Shown in pieces: positions 23,820-34,063 of a stretch of DNA of 64,000 nt. The notes below the pieces were generated by a model. It was not told where the DNA came from. It ran no database searches and saw only the letters and a program-made list of their open reading frames with translations. The stretch is from Zea mays. Lineage: Eukaryota; Streptophyta; Magnoliopsida; Poales; Poaceae. Within the stretch, counting starts at the first letter, position 1. The number at the start of each line of letters is the position of its first letter. Location: contig NC_050097.1 in the NCBI RefSeq assembly GCF_902167145.1, positions 111,571,982 through 111,635,981 of the forward strand, read 5' to 3'. Both the position numbers and the translations under genes were made by a program.

Positions 23820-24570
23820 TTGTAGACTGCCCCCGCCCTGCAACCGCCGTACTCCGTTGCCCGCCGCATCTCACGCACGTACGCCCGCCGCTTCTCCCGC
23901 ATGCCAGCCGCTTCTCTTGCTCGCCTAACGCCACTTCTCCTGCCGCGATGCACACCTGTCGCCGCTTCTCCCGCACGCCAGGCCTACCACACGCACGCCG
24001 TCCGCGCGCAGCACTCCCCCTCCGCGAATCACGCCACCTCCCGCATCCCCCCCGCCGCGAAACACCCGCCGCCGCGATGCATGCCCGCGCCAAGCACTCC
24101 CCCGCCGCGAAACCCCCGCCGCCGCGATGCATGCCCGCGCCAAGCACTCCCCCGCCGCAAATCCCGCAACCATCCGCACGCCAAGCGCGCGTAGCACTCC
24201 CCCACCGCAAATCCTGCCACCACCCGAACGACCGCCCACACCCCGCTTGCCAGCCGCCAGCCGCCAACCGGTCTCGCGAAAAGCCTGCCCGCAAACCCCA
24301 CGGCATGCCGCGACCTCTCAGCAACCGCCACCAACACCCGCACGCCCACACACGCTTCGCCCCAAGCTCAAAACCCCGCGTGCCCCGGCCTTGAGCTAGC
24401 CGCAAAACACCGCCATCCTCAATCCACTGTCAATTCGCTGCTCTGAGCACCTTTGTTCCCCTGCTCAATCCCCGCCCGCCCTGTGGAAGGACGAAGGAGA
24501 AGGAGCTTGCCCCGCCACCGGATAGGAACGATATCTGCTATTGCTCAACCGCGCAGGGCTCGACCAAGGT
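23820..24570 (+). other. GC-rich leader-like segment in Helitron
   Basis: Very CG-rich, poor in recognisable protein, with many unrelated frames on both strands. It ends at a good splice donor (CGACCAAG|GTATGATC near 24570) followed by AT-rich intron-like sequence. This looks like a captured promoter and first exon, or 5' UTR, of a plant gene on the plus strand. I cannot name the gene. Confidence 0.4.
24071..24170 (+). repeat. Two tandem copies of a 50-bp GC-rich unit
   Basis: The unit beginning GCCGCGATGCATGCCCGCGC occurs at 24071 and again at 24121, a period of exactly 50 bases. Because 50 is not a multiple of three, the duplication would shift any frame through it, arguing against coding. 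Confidence 0.8.
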
Positions 24571-24949
24571 ATGATCCGCTCTCCAATGAAGTGTGGTATT
24601 ATTATGTTTGTTTATACTCAGTTCGCTAGGAGCAATGATTTTAATTGTAGACCGTGTATTGTTTTGCTTGATTCTAAGCACTTAAGTCTCATGTGTATTG
24701 CATTTTCGGAATAAAGTAGACACTATAAAACACCTTTTACAAATGGCATTAGGTAGTGAATGTCATAGGAACTTTAATGATTTCAGCACCTGGTCATTGT
24801 AAAAGGTGTTAATCTTCTGCGGTTCTGACACTGATGATTTCAGTTTCTCCTATCATGATGCATATGAAAATAGTCAATTTCCCAGGTAATTGTGGACTAG
24901 GATTTTCACATAGACAAGTAGCAAGGACAATGAAATAAACTAAACTAAC
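24571..24949. other. Non-coding stretch in Helitron
   Basis: AT-rich, intron-like sequence between the GC-rich leader and the first minus-strand exon fragment. I see no gene or repeat in it. Confidence 0.4.
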
Positions 24950-25079
24950 CTCAGAATTGTAAAATCTGAATTCCCTTCCAGCTTTTGCTGCTCCTTCTAT
25001 TTTCTCAATTGGATTCACAAGATTTAAGAAGTTCACTGCACGACTTTCTTTTGCACATCGCAAAAATCCAATGCCACCA
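24950..25079 (-). pseudogene. Unidentified captured exon
   Basis: On the minus strand a 130-base open segment is bounded by an acceptor (GATTTCCAG) and a donor (TCTGAG|GTTAGT). It encodes GGIGFLRCAKESRAVNFL, then NLVNPIEKIEGAAKAG and REFRFYNSE. The composition and clean splice sites look like a real internal exon of a plant gene, but I do not recognise the family. It lies on the same strand as the alpha-galactosidase fragment but is not part of that protein. Confidence 0.5.
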
Positions 25080-25510
25080 CTGGAAATCCAAATAGATACT
25101 TAATTAGCTGAAAATTTGGCAAAAGTCGACACAAAAAATATCTCTCCAAACATTCACAAAAAATATCTCTCCAAAAATTTGGCAAAAGTCGACCTTCTAT
25201 TTTGTGAATAAACGGATCACAATCCATTACCACCCCTAGGTAGATCCCGTTGGCATTAATCCTTAGTTAGCTGCCCAAACACAATTAAAAATAATCCTTA
25301 GTTAGCTGCCCAGAAGACGATCCAAACATATCCAAGTATTTTAGTTGTTTTCAGTCAAAGGCATAAAGAGACGAGGAAATTTTTTTTAAATAACTAGATA
25401 TTGATACTTCTTCTGTAAATCTTAGTCAAAATTTAGAAAGATTGACTAAGAATAGAGCTAGAATTTCATCCTTTCTGAACAGAGGTAGTACATAAGAAGG
25501 CACAACATAC
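25080..25510. other. Intron-like stretch with local duplications
   Basis: AT-rich. Near 25113-25195 a CACAAAAAATATCTCTCCAAA unit occurs twice, flanked by two copies of TTTGGCAAAAGTCGAC. Near 25254-25312 the unit AATCCTTAGTTAGCTGCCCA occurs twice, about 35 bases apart. No gene is recognised. Confidence 0.5.
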
Positions 25511-25585
25511 CTGAATTTTCTGGCCGACGTATTTAAGCCGCTCATAACAAAATCTTGGATGCTCAAACTTATGTTTTGATGGGTG
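25511..25585 (-). pseudogene. Possible captured exon, family unsure
   Basis: On the minus strand one frame reads KFEHPRFCYERLKYVGQKIQ and ends at a good donor (ATTCAG|GTATGTTG). The YERLKYVG stretch is loosely reminiscent of RNase III-type ERLEFLGD motifs, but that is only a resemblance. The 5' limit is unclear because an upstream candidate acceptor would put a stop in frame. It may derive from the same source as the fragment at 24950-25079. Confidence 0.3.
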
Positions 25586-25973
25586 CAAAAATCACAGCTG
25601 CAAGGAAACAAAGCACCATGATGGCCTGTCTGACTTCTCATATTGTAAACGTAATGGAAGCCAGGCAAGCTTTTGTTTCCTATGTCATTAAGGGAATACA
25701 TAATACGAAAATACCTAAACTCATGTTACAACTGAAAAGTGGTATGTGATCAAGTCTGGAAGCAGTTTGACGATTAAGTTGCAGAATCCCTATTACTATG
25801 GCGAGTAACTCAAACGCCAGATAAAAAGAATTACTAAATCTAAGTAGGTCATGCATAGGCTACAATACTAAATTTTTCTCACGCGTTGTGGTCTTAATTA
25901 TATTTTACAATAGGAAAACCATGTGGCTACAACATTGTCTAGAACAAGTGGGAAAACAGACAGTAAAAATCAC
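25586..25973. other. Non-coding stretch in Helitron
   Basis: AT-rich sequence between the possible exon at 25511-25585 and the last alpha-galactosidase exon. The two expected C-terminal exons of the alpha-galactosidase are not found here. Confidence 0.45.
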
Positions 25974-28620
25974 CTCACGGCATCCATATTTTCCTTGTCC
26001 TAAAATTTTTCTTCCTTGAACTCCAAGAGGATCTGCAGAAAATAAAACACATGCAACTCAACATTTTATGTGATTATATGAATATTATGAATTTTTAAGT
26101 TGTTCTGCCATATAAGATATGTTGGGAAATTATATACAAAAATAAGAAGGTTGTCAGTTGCTATGTAAAAACATATTTTTGTAGCCTGTGATGCTAAACC
26201 AGGATAACATGTTCTCTCCGAAAGAAGAATCAGAATAATACCTTTGTTTACTTGAATTACTTCTTTGTTGCTCAGTATTTCCATTGTTTCAGAAGTCATG
26301 TTTCTGACATCACAACCAATTAATAGAGGGGCCTGAAGCATAACAATATATATGGTAGCAGTTAACCCATTAGGAGTGGGACATCTCCTTTCTCGCGTCC
26401 AAATGTAACATCAGTAAGTGGAGAATCAATAATTGTAATACTTACATACCAATCATCATCTTCAATGAACTACAATTTTTATTTTTCAAAACTCTTTGGT
26501 TGACCCTCTTTACTCAAAATATGATCATACAACATCGGTCCAAACTCATTGAAAACTTACCTTCATGAGAGCCCATATGCTAAAATGTGAGCGATACTCT
26601 GCTAAGGTCATGCCACCATTGTCTACTTCCAGCATATCTGGGTCTGCAGAAAAGCAGAGGTTCAATAACAGAGTAACAGTATACTGAATAGCTCCACAAA
26701 GCACTGCAAATTGCAGACAGCTTGAACTCATCACTAACATAATTACCATTCCAACCACCAGGTCCAGCATATGATGCCCACTTGTTGTTCTTATCAGCAA
26801 TGTCTGTCATGCTTGTTTTCACCAGATACATAAATAAGTCAGTTTGAGAGCACATCGACAGAGCTAATGTTCTCTCTCTTCTTTCTTCTGAAAAGAACAT
26901 GGGTTACCTTTTCCATGTATCTGTTATGTCGTCAGTTGTACGCCAACTATTGCCCACTTTTCCAGCCCATAAGGCTGGATCATACTGGCCCCTAAGTTAA
27001 AATAACATGGTAGCACATTACAGAGATCTTGATTCAGCAAGCATTGAAGGTAAGCAAGACATATAATTGTATTCCGGCTCTAAAGGAAAGATGCCTACCA
27101 TTCACACAAAGAGTAGAATATTTGGTGCCCAGTTGAATTAAGAGCATCTCGCATAGGAGGATATCTACAAATATAACACCATTAAACAAACTTTAGCACA
27201 CATGTCAAGGTCGTGTGTGTTCTAAACTGTGATTAACACTAAGGGAAGATATATGAGTTGTCTTGCCTTTTCTGAGGCTTTATTCCCAAATTGTAGCAGT
27301 TGTCATACTTCAGGTAATCAATACCCTGAAAAGAAACAGTTTCCGTATTCATGAATTAGTACAATATCTTCATGTTTATAGGTAGTTCATGTCCTGAAGT
27401 CACAAATAGGTAGGTTGACATAAACAATTTAAATCAATATTGTATTGCAAATGTTTATGGAGCGGTAGTTTAGTGGATGCTTCTTGCTCATACCCATGAA
27501 GCAAAGATCGCAACATCGTCATTTTCATGACCGAGTGATCCAGGTCGAACTTGGCAAGTAAATTTCCTGAAAAGATTTATATTATTGAGTTATTGTTGTC
27601 AATGCTAAGTTAACTGCACGCAGATGCAGAAAATTGAAATTCTATAATTGAGATGTTCACTTACCCAGCATCAGAGTATATACCAAGTTTCAGACCTTTT
27701 CCATCCACATAATCTGCAAGGTATTTGATGCCTGAAGGGAAAGTCTTTGGATCAGGCAGCAATTGATCCTAGATGTTAAAAAGAAAGATGCATTATAATT
27801 GAATAAATAAGCTGATGATTATGCAAGTATTACAGTATTAGTATACCTTTTTTGGATCAAATAAGTCAATTTTGTGATTTAGGGTATCTATCCATCCCAA
27901 TGTGCCAGAATAGAAAGAATGGAGAATACAAAACAATTTGCTACAAAAAACATATATTGACAAATAACAGTGTGGGTACCCCCCATGTAGGCATACAGAT
28001 AAGCTCCATTTTAAAATAAAAAAATCTGAAAATAAAATAAAATATAACAGAGCAACTCAAAAAAGTACAGGGGCATGTTGTATGAAAAGTTTAGAACCCT
28101 ATATAGAGTTGTAAAAAATGTTTTGCAAAACAAAAATCAGAGACTAAACAGTATACAAATAAGGACATTGCAAACAAGGTTAGATATTTTCCCAATTTAG
28201 AATACATGCACTGAGGTCCGGTTTTCACCAAAACCAGGAAAAATGATCACACGAACATTTTGCTGACGAAGTATACAATGAGCCATTCAACAAGCACAAC
28301 AATTAAGACTATTTGATCATGCCATTATGGCATAAAAATGATCAAGTAAACTATATGCTACCTAATCAATTTCAGCGCATGTCTGCAAATGCAAATTGAA
28401 AGAGAATTTGGGAAAACATGGAACCAAAGCATCCCATTACCTGCTTTCCTCGTTTCACGTATGACCAGCAATCATCTGAAGAAGTAAAGCAACAAACAAA
28501 AAAGATAAGATAAACAAAATAGTCTCCCACAAACAATCCGTTGTGTTGAGCCCAGTGGTGTACCGATATTTATGAAGTTGTAGCCCAGCGCAGCCAGTCC
28601 CGTGGACACCAGCGCGTCAG
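25974..28620 (-). pseudogene. Alpha-galactosidase (GH27) fragment, 11 exons
   Basis: Eleven exons on the minus strand, in order: 28564-28620, 28441-28475, 27665-27768, 27494-27566, 27267-27325, 27099-27174, 26908-26991, 26747-26811, 26561-26643, 26242-26332, 25974-26032. Splice sites are intact and phases fit; the 27267 exon uses a GC donor. The 262 or so residues match plant GH27 enzymes, which remove terminal alpha-galactose from oligosaccharides and cell-wall glycans: [25 protein letters not shown], the nucleophile region [15 protein letters not shown] with the likely acid/base, [13 protein letters not shown] (usually EVGN) and [12 protein letters not shown]. The N-terminal GWNSWN region with signal peptide and the C-terminal beta-sandwich exons are missing. 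It is a captured fragment that is unlikely to encode an active enzyme. Confidence 0.9.
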
Positions 28621-28759
28621 CTGTTCACACAAACTCTGCTTTAGAGAAGGCGTTTTGGTAGCTGTCACACAAAACATGCAAACACTAGATAAGTATCACA
28701 CCTCCTAAACTTTAATGATACTGTTATTTAGCTGTAAATAGAGCATCACATATACATAC
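28621..28759 (-). other. Chimeric intron joining SERRATE and alpha-galactosidase
   Basis: It starts with a SERRATE donor (GTATGTAT) and ends with an alpha-galactosidase acceptor (GTGTGAACAG). If spliced, the two leftover SERRATE bases plus the first alpha-galactosidase base complete a codon, and the next codon is TGA. The junction is therefore out of frame. Confidence 0.6.
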
Positions 28760-29580
28760 TTCATGTAGTTTTGGTTATAAAGATCCTCTCGAACTTTTGA
28801 CGTAGACTCCAATGCAAGGTCTGGATGTTTGAGCCTCAAATGCTTGTGGACAAACTCAGGAACATGAAAAGGTTTTTTACAGCCCTTGGATCCACAGCCA
28901 TATTTCCATCCATATTTTTCATCCCTGATTTTCCTAACAAGAGGTTCTAAAACTTCAGCAGCTGCTGCATCCATTTTGTCCTTAGCAGTAAGTATGACTA
29001 GTGGGTCTTGGCCATTCAGTCTTTCCTGCCAGGTAGTATCCAGCTTCTTCTCCCAATCAGCAGCACTGACATCAGATGTGCTAGAAGTCTTACTGTCTAC
29101 TCTCACGTGACGAAGGCCCTTGGCCTCATGCGACTCTGACGTGCCATAGCAATCAACACCATGAATACGCCATAAATAGGTAAGAATAGTGTCTAGGAGC
29201 TCAACACCCTCCAGGCCTTTGACAGTCGTTAAACCTCTGATTATAATTATAGGCCCCATAGATCCTATGTGTGATTTGTCTACATCTGACTTGTCATGAT
29301 CACCACTAGACAGTACATTGTCCTCAATGCCCTTCTCAGAATCAAGCTTACGTACAAGAGCTAGAGTTTGCTCTATGTCAATTTTGACTCGGCGTGATTC
29401 AGAACTAACTGGTTGAGCCTTGGGGGCACCAGAAATAGAATCAGTTCCTTTTCAGGAATCTTTGCCATGCTTTCTTCTCTTGTCATTGTCTATATCATCA
29501 TCAGAATTTCCATCACTACCACCTGGTTTACTTGCTGCAGGCCCAGTTATTCCAGTGCCTCTATTCATCAGGATATCAAG
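28760..29580 (-). pseudogene. SERRATE/ARS2 fragment
   Basis: An 821-base minus-strand segment reads like the middle of plant SERRATE, the zinc-finger protein that works with Dicer-like 1 in microRNA processing and with the cap-binding complex in splicing. Recognisable parts: an acidic stretch ending DKRRKHG, the ALVRKLDSEKGIEDNVLS block, YLWRIHGVDCYG, WQERLNGQDPL, KIRDEKYGWKYGCGSKGC, and the C2H2-type finger through FVHKHLRLKHPDL. An in-frame TGA at 29452-29454 breaks it. It begins after an acceptor (TTTATAG) and ends at a donor (CATGAA|GTATGTAT) just 139 bases from the first alpha-galactosidase exon, creating a chimeric intron. Both ends of SERRATE are absent. Confidence 0.87.
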
Positions 29581-31227
29581 CTATAAACAGTTCATCCATA
29601 AAAAGGCATCATGACACAAGCAAATGTGAATATAAACTTACAGGTCCAGAGTTCTATTCTACAAATCAACAAAGAAATCTTTTGCTATAACCTTGCAACG
29701 TTCATTCCTCCTGCATAAACCAACAACAAATCGTTAAGATGAGCTGGAAGCATACCATTCAATGGACAACTTTATACTAGAACATATCATGTCCTAGATA
29801 TTACAAGGCCAAAGTCCACACAGAATACAACTCCACCTTTCAGTAACAGATAATAGGTTAGTTGGGTGGTACTTGTCTTTTAGCCTGCAAGTGTAAGCAA
29901 ACAGAAAAGACAATTAAGTGAATGCACCATATGTAACTGATTCTATTTCTGGTGATGGAAAACATATCATGTCCTAGATATTTCTCTGTCGTACACTTGT
30001 ATTTGTGCTTTAGCAATGTTTTTCTCTCCTCCCCATGATATCTAGGAGAATACATGCTGAAAATTTGGCTTTACTGTTTATGACTTAATATGTGTGTTTA
30101 TCATGTGGTTTGTTGTGATAGCAAATGTGACAAATCTCCCATCTATTTTTAATGTTTTTGTTCATTAAATCATGATGGTATACCTTTATGCAATGGGATG
30201 TTCTATCTCCTCTTTCAATGTTATACTTGCCAGTTCCTGAATTTAAGTTTGGTTTGGTGGATTAAACACAATTTTGAAGTTTCATAGCGAAATAAACCTA
30301 TACTTCAATGCTTGCACTGAGATCCATCTTATGTGGAGACAGATAGATGCATAGAGCACAATGCATGGCTGTTAGGGAAAACCATGAAGGTTTGATCAAT
30401 TAGCACCCTGGTGTAGAGTCCCTTGCGGTGTTGATGTGTCATGACACTACTGCAAGAAGAACTTGTTGTATGGTTCTAGAAATGAATCTTTGTAATATCA
30501 CCGTGGCCAAAAACTATGCATGCATGGAATAGTAGGTTTAGCTTTGCATATAAACACTGATAACTGCATTGGTTATTGGGAAATGTGATTGCATTCTTGT
30601 TTATTTTGGATGTCAGTTGATTGAGAGCGGAAAATGCTGTGCACATGTATATATCTGGTTTATAAAAAGTTTATGCATAACATATTTAGCATCAAGTGTT
30701 GTCAATTTTTTCTTTGATCAGATGAAGTGAGCAAGACGAGATTGCAAAGAACCAACAGGAAAGAAACCAAAGCCCATTGATGATAATCTAATACTTAACA
30801 GCCTCACATCTTCATGCAAACTATCAAAGGCCACGTCCATAAAGATATCAACCTGACCATGAGTCATTAAATATTAGTATGAGCACCGATGAGCCAAATA
30901 CAAGCTTGTTCTTGATCTGGCGATAGCTTGTTCTTTCCATATTTCTGTCAGGTTTTAGAGAACATGTACAAATTTTTTTCTGAGATAGTTAGTCACGGAT
31001 TACAATGGCTGGGTGTGCGAACCCATTTTCTATGCGCGATTCGAATTATGATTTGCACTCATCTGCTTTTGTATATATACTTACTACCTTCTATCATTAG
31101 GCTGATTATTCTGCTTTTGTTCATTGGCTATGTCGCATGCTACACCATAGTATTGGACTGTCGTTGCAGAGTTATTTTCAATGAATTATTGAAGTGACAA
31201 ATTTGTGCGATTTCTGGTACATTTCAG
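29581..31227. other. Helitron interior without recognised gene
   Basis: AT-rich and intron-like. A 22-bp direct repeat starting AACATATCATGTCCTAG occurs at 29781 and 29961. A 20-bp sequence at 29935-29954 is the reverse complement of 29427-29446 in the SERRATE fragment. No coding fragment could be assigned on either strand. Confidence 0.5.
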
Positions 31228-31341
31228 ATTGTGTGGATTTGGTAAAGGGAGCCAAGGACAAGCATTTGAGGGTTAAGGGACCTGTCAGGATCCCTACTAA
31301 GGTTCTCCACATCACCACTCGCGTGTCCCCTTGCGGTGAAG
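31228..31341 (+). pseudogene. 40S ribosomal protein S20 (uS10) exon fragment
   Basis: A single plus-strand exon is bounded by ACATTTCAG and a donor (GGTGAAG|GTATCAAG). It encodes [17 protein letters not shown] and [20 protein letters not shown], the central part of eukaryotic S20/uS10, a small-subunit protein of the 40S head. The usual residue after TTR is lysine; here it is valine. The N-terminal exon and the following DRFEL...VHKR exon are not present nearby. It lies opposite in strand to the alpha-galactosidase and SERRATE pieces, so the Helitron captured DNA in both orientations. Confidence 0.88.
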
Positions 31342-32118
31342 GTATCAAGCTGTCTGCTGGTTGGCTTTGTTTAATTTTACTGATTGAGTTTTTAGTGCTT
31401 TCATTAATAGGAATATGTAATACATTGATCTGTTCACTATTCACTAATTTATACATGTGTTAAGCATTAAAGTGCTCGCAGTTCACAAAATATTATGCTA
31501 TTGTTAATTTATTTTGGATTCCATTTATTTCTTAAAAAGATTTTTCTTACTACTATAACATGTAAAACTACTATATCTATCCTACACCATGGGAGGTGAT
31601 TTTTGTTATTTACGTTATTATCTACTCCCTGTGTTCCTAATTATTGGTCACTTTGGCTTTTGTATAGTATAATATTCCAAACTTGTGTGTATTTCGGGTA
31701 TTTATTGGGGTAGTGTAAAGTTTATATGCATACTTCTTGTATATAGAGGTTGATGCTATTTATCTAATGATAGTGGTAAGGCTTAGCTAATAGTATGATT
31801 TGTGTACGGTGAGTTGCATCCGTTCACAATTCTCTTTCTCACATGCTTCTCTTCCTGTATATAGAAGTCATCATGAAGTTAGAAAATTGCGAATCTACCT
31901 TGTTTGGTTTATTTGGAACGGCTGAAAACTCACCACTATATTAGGTCTGTCAGACGCAATCATGCATGTCATCCACCTCTGCATGAGTTGCAGAATCGTG
32001 AACTACAAGCCTTAACTGACCACTATATTAGGTCTGGGGGCAGCGGCAGAGCTTATGATCGCGAGACCTTTGATACTAGATTGGTAGGAGCCGCGTTCCC
32101 TATGGTGACGATATGTTT
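31342..32118. other. Helitron 3' region
   Basis: Mostly AT-rich sequence after the S20 exon. An 18-bp direct repeat ACCACTATATTAGGTCTG occurs at 31932-31949 and 32019-32036, with 69 bases between the copies. No gene is recognised. Confidence 0.55.
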
Positions 32119-32146
32119 CCGTTGCAACGCACGGGCATCCACCTAG
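32119..32146 (+). other. Helitron 3' terminus (hairpin and CTAG)
   Basis: The perfect palindrome CGTTGCAACG (32120-32129) lies within CCGT...ACGG arms, followed by GCATCCAC and CTAG. This end, with its CTRR tetranucleotide, serves as the transposition terminator in Helitrons. Confidence 0.8.
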
Positions 32147-34058
32147 TACAAGATTAAGTACTAGAATAATTCTAATGTGTCTTTCATGCCAAAACAGAGG
32201 CACAAATGGATAGACAATAATATTATGAAAATTTAGGAACTGGAATGGACCAATTTGGAGTTCATATGCATTTTCTACAAATTAAACAAGTTCTATACAT
32301 TAAAAATCTATTTCTATTTTATTTTTATCTGAATTTCGAGTTGACTGGACTGAGCCTCATTTCCTGGAAAACTCAGGGGTCTCGGTGTAAGATCCCCGAG
32401 ACACAGATCACAGTACTATCTGGATGGCAGGTTGATTAGTGATTTTCTCGGGGACTCTTTAACAAATAGTACCCGCGAGGGGGTATGGTGAGTCCTGGGC
32501 CATTGGATTCAAATCTCGCGGTTAGGATTAGATCCCACCATGGCAACTCGGGGTATAACCAGAACCGATGGATCAAGATTCAATGACAAGGATCCAAGAT
32601 CTAACTCTATTCGTCCGATCGAAGATCAACGGCCCCGATTTAATGTCGTGAAAGGGTATGGCCTGCTTCTAATCCAAGCCGTTAACCTCCGGATCAATGG
32701 TGCACGTGACCCTGACGCTACTCCGCGCCAGCAGTCATCAGACTTGGGCGGCGAGTCCCAATCCACGACGGCGATCCTACCGGAGTTCGGCCACTAGGCG
32801 TTACGGTGCTCCATTCTCTATCCTGAATAGTGCTACGCGAAGAAAATAGCCTGGCGTACTATATGAGCAATGACTCACCGGAGTTAGGTGTGGCAAGCAC
32901 CGGTATTACCGGCAATGGTTGACCCGCGACGCGAATCTGGATTCCGATGAGCAATCCCCATGGAGTCGGGCTGTTCTAGGCGGAAGCGAATCCTCTACGG
33001 CCCTCAGTGTTGGGTAGCAAACAGCCCACACCCAATCACAGGGCCAGAACGGCGGCGAGACGCGGTGACCAGCAGACCGACCTCCGCCATGTGCTGGCAA
33101 GTGACGGTGGCACAATTTTAGGGTTTGGGAAGGAGGCGAGGTGTTCAACAAATGCGGTGTACGGATGCGCATGAGGATAGAGGAGAGGCTGCCGCTATTT
33201 ATCCAGGGGATACCCGGTCGCCGGATCCGATTATTGCGCGCGCCAGCTACGGGATGCGTTCGGCCAGGTTGGGGATGGTGCTGATGAGACCGGCCCACCC
33301 GTTAGTGAGGAGGTGAGACGAGCGTGCGCGAGAGACCGCCCGATGGGTCAGTGTGCCGATGATCGAACAGATGTGAACGCGAGTGTGACTGGCCAGTGGG
33401 CCCCGCTGGTCGGTGTAACAGCGCGGTGCGTGGCGCATGACGCGTGACTGGCAGGTGGGGCACTCCAGTCAGAGCGAAGACACCAGGCGCGCACGAGGCG
33501 GTGTGCTGACGCGCGGGCCCGGGTGTCAGTGACGCGGCGCTGAGGAGATAATGGGCTGCGCAGAAGGAATTGGGTATTGGGCTAGATTGGTGTTCTGCGG
33601 CCCAGGTAGCTTTTTATTCTTTTCTTTTTATCTTTTCTGTTTTCTGTTTTCTTTTCTTTTTATTTTTCAATTCCCAATTTGAACTTCAAATATGAGTGTG
33701 AATCTAGTACCCAAATTAAAGGTAAACTTTAATCATACCCGTATGGTTGGGTTTATATTTTTATAGACTTTGTTTTATATTTTATAATATCTCTATCTTC
33801 CTTTTCTATTTTCAAATCAATTTTCGATTTAGGGTTTACTTTAAATCCTCATCCCATTATCATTACATTTTATTCATATTATTATTGCTTTTAATGCACA
33901 AACAAAAATCCAAAATGATGCAATGGTTTATTTGTGTCGTAGTGAAGTTTTACTCATTTTTAAACATGACCAGTCACATGTGATGATAAATGGAGATGCA
34001 CATATATTCAAAGGAGACAATTCCTCCTTTTATCCTCCATTACAATTTGAGTATTACA
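32147..34058 (-). mobile_element. Solo LTR X, 5' segment
   Basis: In reverse complement this is the first part of X, starting TGTAATACTC at 34058. It shows the same layout as D: an AT-rich start, a GC-rich block (about 32880-33600), then an AT-rich stretch with a block matching D near 41100 (GAACTCCAAAT). The right flank CTGCT (34059-34063) duplicates 8671-8675. Summing the three segments gives about 3.4 kb. With no internal region it is a solo LTR. Confidence 0.85.
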
Positions 34059-34063
34059 CTGCT

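Larger units (their letters stand above)
23796..32146 (+). mobile_element. Helitron carrying several gene fragments
   Basis: The element lies between A (23795) and T (32147), the Helitron target. It begins TCTGTACTAACTATTAAGG, resembling grass Helitron 5' ends, and ends with a hairpin-forming CCGTTGCAACGCACGG (32119-32134) nine bases before CTAG (32143-32146). The flanks belong to the same reverse-oriented LTR X, which becomes continuous when the element is removed. There are no terminal inverted repeats or TSD. It has no Rep/helicase gene, so it is non-autonomous. Its load is pieces of alpha-galactosidase, SERRATE and ribosomal protein S20 genes with introns, typical of gene-capturing Helitrons. 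The 3' end call is firmer than the 5' end. Confidence 0.78.

Noticed and set aside
23809..24405. 198-codon minus-strand frame and overlapping plus-strand frames
   Set aside because: Open on both strands only because the DNA is CG-rich; glycine/arginine or proline/alanine repeats without domain features, and a 50-bp tandem repeat that breaks the frame.
23796..32146. Pack-MULE instead of Helitron
   Set aside because: No long terminal inverted repeats or 9-bp TSD seen; the hairpin, CTAG end and A/T flanks favour a Helitron.
32245..34058. A separate retroelement between the Helitron and the A LTR
   Set aside because: Reverse-complement blocks match D, and the TSD CTGCT shows it is the 5' segment of solo LTR X.
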